The notes beneath the pieces were generated by a model that searched no databases, was not told where the DNA came from, and worked only from the letters and a program-made list of their open reading frames with translations. Of a stretch of 64,000 nt of DNA, positions 1-8,262 are shown piece by piece (positions within the stretch are counted from its first letter, which is position 1; every line of letters begins with the position of its first letter). Position numbers and translations under genes: made by a program. The stretch is from Mycolicibacterium arenosum (GTDB lineage: Bacteria > Actinomycetota > Actinomycetes > Mycobacteriales > Mycobacteriaceae), in the NCBI RefSeq assembly GCF_024320865.1, contig NZ_JANDBD010000002.1, positions 186,001 to 250,000 of the forward strand, given 5' to 3'.

Positions 1-1
1 C

Positions 2-637
2 AACACCTTCGGTGGCGGCGAGGCCGACGCCTTGCCGGAGCGCGGTGCGTTGGGGCTGCGGTCGAGGGAGGCGGTCGACTCAGGCCTGGTGACTCTGGTG
101 ACCGGTTTCCGCGTCGAACGGATCGCGACGGATGGCAGCACGGTCACCCTGGTGGCCGAAGACGGCCGCGCGCTGCCCGCAGCCGATCACGTCGTCGCGT
201 TGACGGGTTTCAGGCCCGATCTGTCGTTCCTGTCGGAGATGCGGCTCGACCTCGATCCGATTCTGCAGGCGCCGGCAAAGCTCGCACCGGAGATCGATCC
301 GAATCTGCACTCCTGCGGCAGCGTCATGCCGCACGGTGCACAGGAGTTGGCTCACCCGGAGTTGGGCCTTTACGTGGTCGGGATGAAGTCCTACGGTCGC
401 GCGCCGACGTTCCTGGCGATGACGGGCTACGAGCAGGTTCGCAGCGTGGCGGCTGAATTGGCGGGTGACCACGAGGCGGCGCGCCGCGTCGAGTTGGTGC
501 TTCCCGATACCGGGGTGTGCGGCGGCGCGGGGCTTTTCGACGATCCGATCGCCGATAACGGTGGCGGTTGCTGCGGTGCACCGGCGCAGGCTGACACGCT
601 GTCACTGTCGTTGACGGGCAACCCGACGACGGCATGA
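2..637 (+). CDS. FAD-dependent flavoprotein oxidoreductase, 5'-truncated by the window edge
   Basis: The reading frame is open from the first bases, so only the C-terminal 211 residues are present. The fragment has the C-terminal half of a pyridine-nucleotide/flavin oxidoreductase (VVALTGFRPDLSFL, then an LGLYVVGMKSYGRAPTFL segment typical of the FAD-contacting domain). Similar flavoproteins accompany actinobacterial ars operons; the substrate cannot be read from the fragment. The C-terminus is cysteine-rich (C, then GGGCCGAP), as in other proteins of this island. Its TGA overlaps the ATG of the MFS gene (ATGA), so the two are translationally coupled. Family membership is clear; the role in arsenic handling is inferred from context. 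Confidence 0.7.
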   Translation, partial: NTFGGGEADALPERGALGLRSREAVDSGLVTLVTGFRVERIATDGSTVTLVAEDGRALPAADHVVALTGFRPDLSFLSEMRLDLDPILQAPAKLAPEIDPNLHSCGSVMPHGAQELAHPELGLYVVGMKSYGRAPTFLAMTGYEQVRSVAAELAGDHEAARRVELVLPDTGVCGGAGLFDDPIADNGGGCCGAPAQADTLSLSLTGNPTTA

Positions 638-1860
638 GTGACGCAGATACGGTGCAGCCCGACTCTCCCACCGATGCCGGGCTGCGCCGTGTTCTGATCA
701 CGTTGTGTCTGACCCAGATCACCAGCTGGGGTGTGCTCTATTACGCGTTTCCCGTCTTGTCGATACAGATCAGTGCCCAAACCGGATGGTCGCAGCCGTC
801 GGTGACTGCGGCATTCACCGGGGCGCTGTTGACCTCGGCCGTGCTGGGCATCTGGGTGGGGCGCAGGCTGGACCGGCACGGTCCGCACTCGATCATGAGT
901 GTCGGTTCCGTGCTGGGACCGGTCGCCCTGTGCGCCGTGGCGCTCGCCCCGAATCCGGTGTGCTTCGTGGCCGCGTGGATTGCGGTGGGCGTGGCGATGG
1001 GCGCGGTGCTCTACCCGCCCGCGTTCGCGGCGCTGACCCGCTGGTACGGGCCTCGGCACGTGGGGGCACTGACGATCCTGACGTTGGTGGCGGGGTTGGC
1101 CAGCACCGTGTTCGCCCCCCTGACCGCCATGCTGTCGGATCATCTCGATTGGCGGACAACGTATTTCGTGTTGGCCTCGGTGCTCGCAGCGGTGACCGTG
1201 CCCGCCCACGTGTTCGGCCTGCGGCAACCGTGGCCACCCGCACCGGATCGGCACCTGGTGGAGTCGCCGACCCGCACGGCGAGAAGCCGCGCCTTCGTGA
1301 TGTTGACGCTGTCCTTCGCGCTGGCGACGTGCGCCTCGTACGCGATCATCGTGAATCTCATTCCGCTGATGGCCGAATCGGGTATCAGCACGGGGGTTGC
1401 CGCGGTCGCGCTGGGTCTGGGCGGCGCCGGCCAGGTGCTTGGGCGCCTCGGCTACCGCACCCTGGTACGCAGGGTCGGGGTGCGAGCACGCACCGTCCTG
1501 ATCTTCGCCGGGGTCGCCGTCACCACGGCGCTCCTCGGCGTCTTCACCTCGCCGACCGCGCTGATCGCCGTCGCCGTCGTCGCCGGATTCGTCCGTGGCG
1601 TGATGACCCTGCTCCAGGCGACCGCGGTGACCGAACGTTGGGGGGCAACTCATTACGGTCACCTCAGCGGCATCCTCTCCGCTCCGATCGCACTGAGCAC
1701 GGCGATGGGACCGTGGATCGGCGCCGCGCTGGCCAGCGCCCTCAACGGCTACGCGCCGATGTTCCTGGTTCTGGGTGGCGTCGGGGTCCTGGCTGCGCTC
1801 ATCGCGCTCGCCACCCGTCCGCGAACACCGCTCGCCGGCAACGGCGTTGAAGCCGGTTGA
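634..1860 (+). CDS. MFS transporter, arsenic-cluster type
   Basis: A 408-residue protein with about twelve hydrophobic segments and the MFS loop signature after TM2 (GRRLDRHGPH). It starts inside the stop of the flavoprotein gene and ends just before convergent arsR. It is probably an inner-membrane exporter working with the flavoprotein, perhaps on an organoarsenical or arsenic conjugate. That substrate is inferred only from the neighbouring ArsR, CadI/ArsI and Acr3 genes; general drug efflux is the alternative. Confidence 0.75.
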   Translation: MSDADTVQPDSPTDAGLRRVLITLCLTQITSWGVLYYAFPVLSIQISAQTGWSQPSVTAAFTGALLTSAVLGIWVGRRLDRHGPHSIMSVGSVLGPVALCAVALAPNPVCFVAAWIAVGVAMGAVLYPPAFAALTRWYGPRHVGALTILTLVAGLASTVFAPLTAMLSDHLDWRTTYFVLASVLAAVTVPAHVFGLRQPWPPAPDRHLVESPTRTARSRAFVMLTLSFALATCASYAIIVNLIPLMAESGISTGVAAVALGLGGAGQVLGRLGYRTLVRRVGVRARTVLIFAGVAVTTALLGVFTSPTALIAVAVVAGFVRGVMTLLQATAVTERWGATHYGHLSGILSAPIALSTAMGPWIGAALASALNGYAPMFLVLGGVGVLAALIALATRPRTPLAGNGVEAG

Positions 1861-1861
1861 C

Positions 1862-2221
1862 CTAAGTGCAGCAGTTCGGGTCGAGAACCACGCACAGCGC
1901 GGCAATCGAGTCGCGCCGCACCTGGTGATACACGTTCATCCCGCGGCGCTCGGATGCGACCAGGCCGGCCTTGCGCAACTGGCTGAGGTGATGGCTGACG
2001 GTGGATTCGGTCAGCCCGACAGCCGCCGCGAGGTCGCCGCTGTTCTCCTCACCGGCAGAGCTGCTGAACAGCAGTGACACGAGTTTGACTCGCGCTGGAT
2101 CGGCAAGGGCTTTGAGTCGCAGTGCCACCTCGAGCGCCGCCTCGTCGTCCATCGGACCCGCCGCAACCGGTGAGCAACACACGGGTGCGGACATGTCGAC
2201 CAGGGGTAGCGATTTAGGCAT
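1862..2221 (-). CDS. arsR: ArsR/SmtB-family metalloregulator
   Basis: A 119-residue winged-helix repressor (ALADPARVKLVSLL, then recognition helix TESTVSHHLSQLRKAG). The ATG at 2221 is chosen over an in-frame TTG at 2239 because GGTAAGG lies just upstream of it. From that start a vicinal pair falls at Cys15-Cys16, the position of the As(III)-binding pair I recall for Corynebacterium glutamicum ArsR. The third ligand of that protein (Cys55) has no counterpart here; instead there are Cys110 and a C-terminal Cys117-Cys118. It is divergent from cadI, with paired operator boxes between, so it probably represses itself and cadI and releases DNA on binding arsenite or antimonite. Confidence 0.88.
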   Translation of the reverse strand: MPKSLPLVDMSAPVCCSPVAAGPMDDEAALEVALRLKALADPARVKLVSLLFSSSAGEENSGDLAAAVGLTESTVSHHLSQLRKAGLVASERRGMNVYHQVRRDSIAALCVVLDPNCCT

Positions 2222-2244
2222 GAAAGTCACCTTACCCAAAGCAT

Positions 2245-2300
2245 TGACATATGTCGAAGAGGTGGAGCATCCTGAAGTAGCAGTAATTCGATATATGTCA
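2245..2300. promoter_or_regulatory. Paired ArsR operator boxes in the arsR/cadI divergent promoter
   Basis: TGACATATGTCGAA at 2245-2258 is repeated as its reverse complement TTCGATATATGTCA at 2287-2300 with one mismatch, separated by 28 nt. Each arm contains a near-perfect small palindrome of TGACATATGTCA type. The pair lies between divergent arsR and cadI, where an ArsR dimer would control both. Binding is inferred. Confidence 0.7.
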
Positions 2301-2322
2301 CACGACTATGGAGGTTCCCATC

Positions 2323-2799
2323 ATGTCCCGTGTCCAGCTCGCCCTCAACGTCGACGACCTCGGCGCCGCAGTCGCGTTCTACGCCAAGCTGTTCGACACC
2401 CAGCCCGCCAAGATCAAGGACGGCTACGCGAACTTCGCCGTTGCCGAACCCCCGCTCAAGCTGGTCCTGCTGGAGAATCCCGGTCAGGGCGGCACGATCA
2501 ATCACCTCGGCGTCGAGGTCGAGTCCAGCGACACCGTGCACGCCGAGATCACCCGACTCGCAGGCGAGGGCCTGGTCACCGAAGAGGAGATCGGCACGAC
2601 CTGTTGCTTCGCCACCCAGGACAAGGTCTGGGTCACCGGCCCCGCCGGGGAGAAGTGGGAGGTGTACACCGTCCTGTCGGATTCGGAGACGTTCGGAAAC
2701 AGTCCTCAGCGCGCCGGCGATTCCTCAGCCGCAGGGGATGTGTGCTGCGGTGGGGCCGCGGGCGCCGAGAACGCGAGCGTGAGCACGTCCTGCTGCTAG
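2323..2799 (+). CDS. cadI: CadI/ArsI-family VOC metalloenzyme
   Basis: A 158-residue vicinal-oxygen-chelate protein closely resembling the M. tuberculosis CadI sequence I recall (MSRVQLALNVDDL start; GTTCCFATQDKVWVTGP). ArsI relatives are Fe(II)-dependent C-As lyases that demethylate trivalent organoarsenicals. Residues matching the ArsI site are the pair Cys94-Cys95, His61 and Glu113, but residue 5 is Gln where ArsI enzymes usually have a metal-ligand His, as in CadI. The tail adds two further Cys pairs (CC at 141-142 and the final CC). The start at 2323 follows GGAGG at 2310-2314; an ATG at 2308 is too early. Its stop overlaps the stop of convergent arsC by 4 nt. Confidence 0.88.
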   Translation: MSRVQLALNVDDLGAAVAFYAKLFDTQPAKIKDGYANFAVAEPPLKLVLLENPGQGGTINHLGVEVESSDTVHAEITRLAGEGLVTEEEIGTTCCFATQDKVWVTGPAGEKWEVYTVLSDSETFGNSPQRAGDSSAAGDVCCGGAAGAENASVSTSCC

Positions 2800-3221
2800 C
2801 GGCGGAGGTGCGCGATTTCCAGCTGCTCGGCGAGCGCTCGTATCCGGACGGCTATGTCATCGCGCACCAACCGCATCCGCTCGATGCCGTCTATGCCGCG
2901 TTCGGAGGGTTCGTCGGTATCCCAGTTCTCGAACCGTGTGCCGGGTACGGCCTCGACTCGGGCTTCGCGACCGAGGGTGACCACGAGGTCGACGTCCCGG
3001 ACGAGCTGGGGGTCAACGAGTTTCGGTGTCTCTCCGCCGATGTCGACGCCCACTTCGCGCAGGCTCTCCGCGGACAATCCGTTGACCGAGGTGCCCGGTT
3101 TGGTGCCTGCCGAGTGGACGTCCACCGAGTCGCCTGCCAGCTGTCGCATCAAGCCGGCCGCCATCTGCGATTTGCCGCCGTTCTTCACGCACACGAACAA
3201 CACCGATGGCTTGGCGGTCAC
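2796..3221 (-). CDS. arsC: Arsenate-mycothiol transferase (single-cysteine ArsC)
   Basis: A 141-residue low-molecular-weight-phosphatase fold. The loop VLFVCVKNGGKSQMA has catalytic Cys11 but Lys in place of the usual CX5R arginine, as in C. glutamicum ArsC2 as I recall it. It has only one cysteine and lacks the second and third redox cysteines, which fits mycothiol/mycoredoxin-coupled arsenate reduction. The GTG start at 3221 overlaps the acr3 stop (GTGA), so arsenate reduction is coupled to synthesis of the arsenite pump. Confidence 0.87.
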   Translation of the reverse strand: MTAKPSVLFVCVKNGGKSQMAAGLMRQLAGDSVDVHSAGTKPGTSVNGLSAESLREVGVDIGGETPKLVDPQLVRDVDLVVTLGREARVEAVPGTRFENWDTDEPSERGIDGIERMRLVRDDIAVRIRALAEQLEIAHLRR

Positions 3222-4312
3222 CTCGTCACCCCGGTGGCGGCGGCACTTTGGTCGGCGAAACGTCCTCTCAGTGCCAGCGATACGTACACCAGGGCGACGA
3301 GAACCGGAACCTCGATGAGCGGCCCGACGACTCCAGCCAGTGCCTGGCCGGACGTGACGCCGTAGGTGGCGATGGCAACCGCGATGGCGAGTTCGAAGTT
3401 GTTGCCGGCGGCGGTGAATGCGAGCGTGGTGGTGCGCTGATACCCCAGCCCGATGGCGGCACCCAGCAGGTAGCCGCCTCCCCACATGATGGCGAAGTAC
3501 GCCAGCAGGGGCAGTGCAATTCGGGCGACATCCCACGGATTGGAGATGATCTGGTCGCCTTGCAGCGCGAAGAGGATCACGATGGTGAACAGCAATCCGA
3601 TCAACGCCCAGGGGCCGATCTTGGGTAGGAGCTTGCGTTCGTACCAGTCACGCCCCTTTGCCTTCTCGCCAATACGCCGCGTCAAATATCCTGCAAGCAA
3701 GGGAATTCCGAGGAAGATGAGCACTGACTTGGCGATCTGCCAGACCGACGTGCTGATGGTGGTCTGTTCCAATCCCAGCCAGCCGGGAAGGACCGAGAGG
3801 TAGAACCAGCCGAGTACGGCGAACATGATCACCTGGAACACCGAGTTGATCGCGACGAGCACAGCGGCGGCTTCGCGGTCACCGCATGCGAGGTCGTTCC
3901 AGATGATGACCATGGCGATGCAACGGGCCAGTCCGACGATGATCAGCCCGGTCCGGTACTCGGGCAGGTCGGGGAGCATGAGCCAGGCCAGGGCGAACAT
4001 CAGTGCAGGACCGAGCACCCAGTTGAGCACGAGGGATGCGGCAAGGAGTTTGCGGTCACCGGTTACGGTGTCGAGTCGGTCGTACCGCACCTTGGCCAAC
4101 ACCGGATACATCATCACCAGCAGACCGATGGCAATGGGCAGTGAGATGCCGTCGATTTCGACCGCGCTCAGCGCATCGCCGAGGCCGGGGATGAGCCTGC
4201 CGAGCAGGAGTCCGGCGACCATGGCGACGCCGATCCACACGGGCAGTAGCCGGTCGAGTCCGGATAGTTTCTTGACCACGGCCGGATGGTCGGCGGTGTC
4301 GGGTGTGCTCAT
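3218..4312 (-). CDS. acr3: Acr3 arsenite efflux permease
   Basis: A 364-residue inner-membrane permease of the BART superfamily with about ten hydrophobic segments. The conserved transport cysteine is present in GLARCIAMVIIWNDLACGD, and the TAAGNNFELAIAVAIA segment is typical of Acr3. ATG 4312 is chosen because GAGGAGA precedes it at good spacing; upstream in-frame starts have none. It exports arsenite made by the two ArsC reductases and overlaps arsC by 4 nt. Confidence 0.93.
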   Translation of the reverse strand: MSTPDTADHPAVVKKLSGLDRLLPVWIGVAMVAGLLLGRLIPGLGDALSAVEIDGISLPIAIGLLVMMYPVLAKVRYDRLDTVTGDRKLLAASLVLNWVLGPALMFALAWLMLPDLPEYRTGLIIVGLARCIAMVIIWNDLACGDREAAAVLVAINSVFQVIMFAVLGWFYLSVLPGWLGLEQTTISTSVWQIAKSVLIFLGIPLLAGYLTRRIGEKAKGRDWYERKLLPKIGPWALIGLLFTIVILFALQGDQIISNPWDVARIALPLLAYFAIMWGGGYLLGAAIGLGYQRTTTLAFTAAGNNFELAIAVAIATYGVTSGQALAGVVGPLIEVPVLVALVYVSLALRGRFADQSAAATGVTR

Positions 4313-4474
4313 TCCGATGTCTCCTCGAAGCATGAAGCTGAAGGGGCGGCGATACCGCCTTCGATGTGCAGGGTGTCCGACAGCTGTTGCAGGGCTGAGG
4401 GAATGGCTCGGTAGTGGCGACTCGTCTTGCTCATGACCGAGCAACCGCGAATGTCACTGCCTGTCTGCGACGGG

Positions 4475-5140
4475 TTACCCACGAACCGCGACGCCGAGTT
4501 CTTGGAGCAATCGGCGCACCCGCTCCTCGATGTCGTCGCGAATGTGGCGGACGGCATCGAGGCCCATGCCGGCCGGGTCGTCGAGCTTCCACTCCTCGTA
4601 GCGACGTCCTGGAAACACCGGGCAGGCATCACCGCAGCCCATGGTGATCACCACGTCGGCGGCCTGCACGACCTCATCGGTCCACGGCTTGGGGTACTCG
4701 TGCGAGATGTCGATGCCGACCTCGGCCATTGCCGCGACCGCTGCGGGGTTCACCTCCATCCCCGGTTCGGAGCCGCCGGACCAGGCGACTGCTGTGTCAC
4801 CGGCCAGCTGGGTGAAGAAGCCCATCGCCATCTGCGATCGCCCTGCGTTATGCGTGCACAGGAACAGCACAGTCGGCTTACCGTCGTTCGACTTACCCTC
4901 CACCTTCGCGAGTGCGCGAAGACGCTGTCGGGCGAAACGTTCGGCTAGGAGAGGAAGGAAATTGGGCACGGACGCGCGGCTGGCGAACTGGTCGTAAGAG
5001 GAATGCAGGAACAGTTCGATGGTCTCCACGCCGAACATATCGGCGAAGTCCTTCTCGAGCCGCGCGGCCGCGGTCTTGATCGCCAACTTCTGGTCAATGG
5101 ATAGGTCACGATGCGGGTGTGCCTGGCTGTTCGTGGTCAT
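4475..5140 (-). CDS. arsC: Three-cysteine arsenate reductase with N-terminal helical domain
   Basis: A 221-residue protein. Residues 1-80 are a helical extension (DQKLAIKTAAARLEKDFADMFG), and residues 88-221 are an LMW-phosphatase/ArsC domain with P-loop CTHNAGRS (Cys95-Arg101), further cysteines at 169 and 173 (GCGDACPV) and a DDPAG general-acid loop. The three-cysteine layout matches thioredoxin-coupled reductases such as C. glutamicum ArsC1', which also has an N-terminal helical domain. It lies 25 nt downstream of the ArsR-ArsC fusion gene, so the two are probably cotranscribed. The 162 nt between it and acr3 show no clear promoter. Confidence 0.9.
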   Translation of the reverse strand: MTTNSQAHPHRDLSIDQKLAIKTAAARLEKDFADMFGVETIELFLHSSYDQFASRASVPNFLPLLAERFARQRLRALAKVEGKSNDGKPTVLFLCTHNAGRSQMAMGFFTQLAGDTAVAWSGGSEPGMEVNPAAVAAMAEVGIDISHEYPKPWTDEVVQAADVVITMGCGDACPVFPGRRYEEWKLDDPAGMGLDAVRHIRDDIEERVRRLLQELGVAVRG

Positions 5141-5165
5141 CGTTGTCCAATCGGTCGGGGGTTGG

Positions 5166-5843
5166 TCAGGTGGTCTGCAGATGGGTGGCGAGCCGCTCGA
5201 CTCGCAGGGTCAGCTCGCCAACGGTGTCGTCGAAGGCGCTTGCGCGAGCGGCGCGTGCCGGGTCGCGCACCGACCAGTGGAGTCGGGGCAGAACCTCGGG
5301 CAATGACTCGTGAGCGTGGTCGCACACCGCGATGACGAGATCTTCGGCCGCCAGTACGTCGCCCAGGTACCGCGGCTTGGTTCCGCGCATCGACAGGTTG
5401 TGGCGCACGGCCGCCGCGACAGCGCCGGGGTGAACACGCTGCGCGGGCTCCGTTCCGGCCGACGTCGCGGGCACCGAGCTGCGCCGGTTCCAGATGGCGG
5501 CGGCCAGCTGGCTGCGCGCCGAGTTCTGCGTGCAGACGAAGACAATGCGGTGAGCACGATGCCGTACTGCCGGCAGGGCACCGTCGAGTGCGGAGTGGTT
5601 CAGCGTGAAGTAGGCACGACGTGCGTCCGCTTCGGAGCGGGATTTCGACACCACCCCGGCTTTCACCAGCACGCCGAGGTGGTGCGCCATCAGGTTGGAC
5701 GCCATCGGTACGACGGCACGCAGCTCGGACGGCGAGGCGTCCGCGGTCAGCAGGTGGTCGACGATGGCGAGGCGCGTCGGCTCCGCGAGTGCGGCGAACA
5801 CCGCTGCACGGTCGGCCAACGTCTGATCTGACTCAGTGGACAT
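5166..5843 (-). CDS. ArsR-type HTH fused to an ArsC/LMW-phosphatase domain
   Basis: A 225-residue two-domain protein. Residues 10-90 are an ArsR-type winged helix (FAALAEPTRLAIVDHLL, SNLMAHHLGVLVKAGVV). Residues 98-222 are a phosphatase/ArsC fold with P-loop CTQNSARS (Cys104-Arg110), Asp194 in RDPA as candidate general acid, and one extra cysteine (Cys174). The HTH lacks an obvious metal-binding Cys pair, so the enzyme domain may be the sensor. It heads the arsC/acr3 strand. CTCA-N8-TGAG lies at 5847-5862, just upstream of the start codon. It could be a regulator sensing arsenate or redox state, or a bifunctional reductase. Confidence 0.83.
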   Translation of the reverse strand: MSTESDQTLADRAAVFAALAEPTRLAIVDHLLTADASPSELRAVVPMASNLMAHHLGVLVKAGVVSKSRSEADARRAYFTLNHSALDGALPAVRHRAHRIVFVCTQNSARSQLAAAIWNRRSSVPATSAGTEPAQRVHPGAVAAAVRHNLSMRGTKPRYLGDVLAAEDLVIAVCDHAHESLPEVLPRLHWSVRDPARAARASAFDDTVGELTLRVERLATHLQTT

Positions 5844-5918
5844 TGACTCAATTCATACTGAGCTATGTAAGCGGTCGTCAAGTCCTCCAGTGGTTTCGTC
5901 GCCGCCGTCCCATTGCCA

Positions 5919-5940
5919 GTTCATCTTCCGTTCACCTTTC
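5919..5940 (+). promoter_or_regulatory. PHO box (RegX3-type) upstream of pstS
   Basis: Two adjacent 11-nt direct repeats, GTTCATCTTCC at 5919-5929 and GTTCACCTTTC at 5930-5940, match the GTTCACC-based PHO box bound by actinobacterial PhoP/RegX3 regulators. A third, out-of-phase GTTCATTCACC lies at 5948-5958. The site is 135 nt upstream of the pstS start, as expected for a phosphate-starvation promoter. Confidence 0.78.
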
Positions 5941-6074
5941 GGGGGCTGTTCATTCACCACACCCACCTAGGTTCTCAGGCGAGCAGGAAGCATCTGCTCG
6001 ACGCGACGATGCCCCGTGAACCGGGGCAGTCGGCTCGAACGCCGGGCGTCTCAACGTCTCTATGAAGGAGCTTC

Positions 6075-7202
6075 GTGAAGGCCAAACGAACTGGAACCGC
6101 GCTGAGCCTGCTGGCTGCCGGTACCTTGCTGCTGTCTGCGTGCGGCAGTGACAACAACGCCGCGTCGGGATCTGGAGACACCGGTTCGGCACCCGCCGGC
6201 GACTGCGGCGGCAAGGAAGCTCTCAAGGCCAGCGGGTCGTCCGCGCAGGCCAACGCTATGACGCGCTTCATCAACGCCTATGAGAAGGACTGCCCCGGCT
6301 TCACCCTGAACTACACGTCAAGCGGTTCGGGTGCCGGTGTCTCGGAGTTCCTGGGCGGACAGACGGACTTCGGTGGTTCGGATTCTCCGCTCAGCGCCGA
6401 GAAGGGTGAGTACGACAAGGCCAAGGAGCGCTGCGGGGGAAGCGACGCCTGGAACCTGCCTGCGGTGTTCGGGCCGATTGCGGTCACGTACAACGTCGAA
6501 GGCGTTGACGGCCTGGTCCTCGACGGCCCGACCGTGGCCAAGATCTTCAACGGCACGGTCAAGACCTGGGACGCCCCCGAGATCAAGGCGCTGAACGAGG
6601 GTGCCGCCCTTCCGGCCGAGCCGATCAACGTGATCTTCCGCAGTGACGAATCGGGTACCACCGACAACTTCCAGAAGTACCTGGACGCGGCGTCGGACGG
6701 TGCCTGGGGCAAGGGCGCGGGCAAGTCCTTCGCGGGCGGTGTCGGCGAGGGCGCCAAGGGTAACGAGGGCACCTCGGCGGCGATCTCGAGCACCCCCGGT
6801 TCGATCACCTACAACGAGTGGTCGTTCGCCAAGGCGCAGAACCTGTCGATCGCCAAGATCATCACCTCGGCCGGACCCGAGCCGGTCGAACTGAGCACCG
6901 AAACGGCTGGCGTCGCCATCGACGGGGTGAAGTTCAAGGGCGAGGGCAACGATCTGGTACTCGATACGGCGTCGTTCTACATGCCGACCGAACCCGGCTC
7001 TTACCCGATCATGTTGGCCGCCTACGAGATCGTGTGCTCGAAGTACCCGGATGCCGACGTGGCCACGGCGGTCAAGGCGTTTCTGAAGTCGGCGCTCGGC
7101 AACGGACAGACCGGGCTCGAGGAGAACGGCTACACCCCGATTCCCGAGGCGTTCAAGACTCGCCTGACCGAGGCTGTCGACGCCATCAACGCGACCACCT
7201 AG
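6075..7202 (+). CDS. pstS: Phosphate-binding lipoprotein PstS
   Basis: A 375-residue extracytoplasmic phosphate receptor. The signal peptide ends in lipobox LLSAC, lipidated at Cys23. The mature part has PstS phosphate-contact segments ([37 protein letters not shown]). The GTG start follows AAGGAG at 6065-6070. It is the first gene of pstSCAB and lies downstream of a PHO box, so it should be induced by phosphate limitation. Confidence 0.95.
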   Translation: MKAKRTGTALSLLAAGTLLLSACGSDNNAASGSGDTGSAPAGDCGGKEALKASGSSAQANAMTRFINAYEKDCPGFTLNYTSSGSGAGVSEFLGGQTDFGGSDSPLSAEKGEYDKAKERCGGSDAWNLPAVFGPIAVTYNVEGVDGLVLDGPTVAKIFNGTVKTWDAPEIKALNEGAALPAEPINVIFRSDESGTTDNFQKYLDAASDGAWGKGAGKSFAGGVGEGAKGNEGTSAAISSTPGSITYNEWSFAKAQNLSIAKIITSAGPEPVELSTETAGVAIDGVKFKGEGNDLVLDTASFYMPTEPGSYPIMLAAYEIVCSKYPDADVATAVKAFLKSALGNGQTGLEENGYTPIPEAFKTRLTEAVDAINATT

Positions 7203-7215
7203 TCGTCTCGGACAA

Positions 7216-8262
7216 ATGTCAGTGACACCTGATTCGACCGCTGTGGGCTCGTCGGCTAAGCCGTCGGGCCCACAGCGGGGGGATACTCCCGATGTGCCAA
7301 CCAACCCCTCGAAAGGATCAGCGTTGAGGCAGGGTGACGGGCGCTGGGGCGACACCGTCTTCAAGTCCATCGCGGTCGCTGCCGGCGCCACCATCATCGG
7401 CGCTATCGCGTTGATGGCGCTCTTCCTCATCGTCAAGGCGATTCCGTCGTTGCAGGCGAACCAGGCCAACTTCCTCACCAGCACGGAGTTTCTCACCAGC
7501 GACTCGGACAACCTGCGGTTCGGCGTCCGTGACCTGTTCATGGTCACGGTGCTCAGTTCGGTGTTCGCGCTGATCATCGCGGTACCCATCGCGATAGGCA
7601 TCGCCGCGTTCCTGACGAACTACGCTCCCAAGCGACTGGCGCGGCCGTTCGCGATGCTGGTTGACCTACTGGCGGCGGTGCCGTCCATCGTCTTCGGCCT
7701 GTGGGGCATCTTCGTGCTGGCTCCGTGGCTCACCCCGGTGGCGACCTTCCTCAACGACAAGCTCGGCTGGTTCTTCCTCTTCTCAACCGGCAACGTGTCG
7801 CTGGCTGGAGGTGGCACTATCTTCACGGCGGGGATCGTGCTCGCGGTGATGATTCTTCCCATCATCACCTCGGTCACCCGCGAGGTGTTCGCGCTCACCC
7901 CGCGCGGCCACGTCGAAGCCGCCCAGGCCCTGGGCGCGACCAAGTGGGAAGTCATTCGGATGACGGTGTTCCCCTACGGCCGCAGTGGCATGATCGCGGC
8001 CTCGATGCTCGGCCTGGGACGTGCGCTCGGCGAGACGATCGCGATCCTGATCATCCTGCGCACCGCTGCGCAGGCGGGCGCCTGGTCGCTGTTCGACGGT
8101 GGTTACACGTTCGCGTCCAAAATCGCCTCGGCGGCAGCTGAATTCAGCGCTCCGCTGCCGACAGGTGCATACATCGCCGCCGGCTTCGTGCTCTTCGCGC
8201 TGACGTTCATCGTCAACGCGCTGGCTCGTGCAGCGGCTGGCGGAAGGGTAAGCGGAGGATGA
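7216..8262 (+). CDS. pstC: Phosphate ABC transporter permease PstC
   Basis: A 348-residue membrane permease with an ABC EAA-type loop ([28 protein letters not shown]) that contacts PstB. The ATG at 7216 begins a proline/serine-rich hydrophilic tail with little Shine-Dalgarno support. A TTG at 7324 with AAAGGA before it would remove 36 residues and is a credible alternative start. It follows pstS by 13 nt and overlaps pstA by 4 nt. Confidence 0.94.
   Translation: MSVTPDSTAVGSSAKPSGPQRGDTPDVPTNPSKGSALRQGDGRWGDTVFKSIAVAAGATIIGAIALMALFLIVKAIPSLQANQANFLTSTEFLTSDSDNLRFGVRDLFMVTVLSSVFALIIAVPIAIGIAAFLTNYAPKRLARPFAMLVDLLAAVPSIVFGLWGIFVLAPWLTPVATFLNDKLGWFFLFSTGNVSLAGGGTIFTAGIVLAVMILPIITSVTREVFALTPRGHVEAAQALGATKWEVIRMTVFPYGRSGMIAASMLGLGRALGETIAILIILRTAAQAGAWSLFDGGYTFASKIASAAAEFSAPLPTGAYIAAGFVLFALTFIVNALARAAAGGRVSGG

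Noticed and set aside
427..1905. 492-codon minus-strand frame over the flavoprotein and MFS genes
   Set aside because: Shadow frame; sense products have family motifs.
4309..4632. 107-codon minus-strand frame between acr3 and arsC
   Set aside because: Most of it overlaps the certain ArsC in another frame; product has no recognisable domain.
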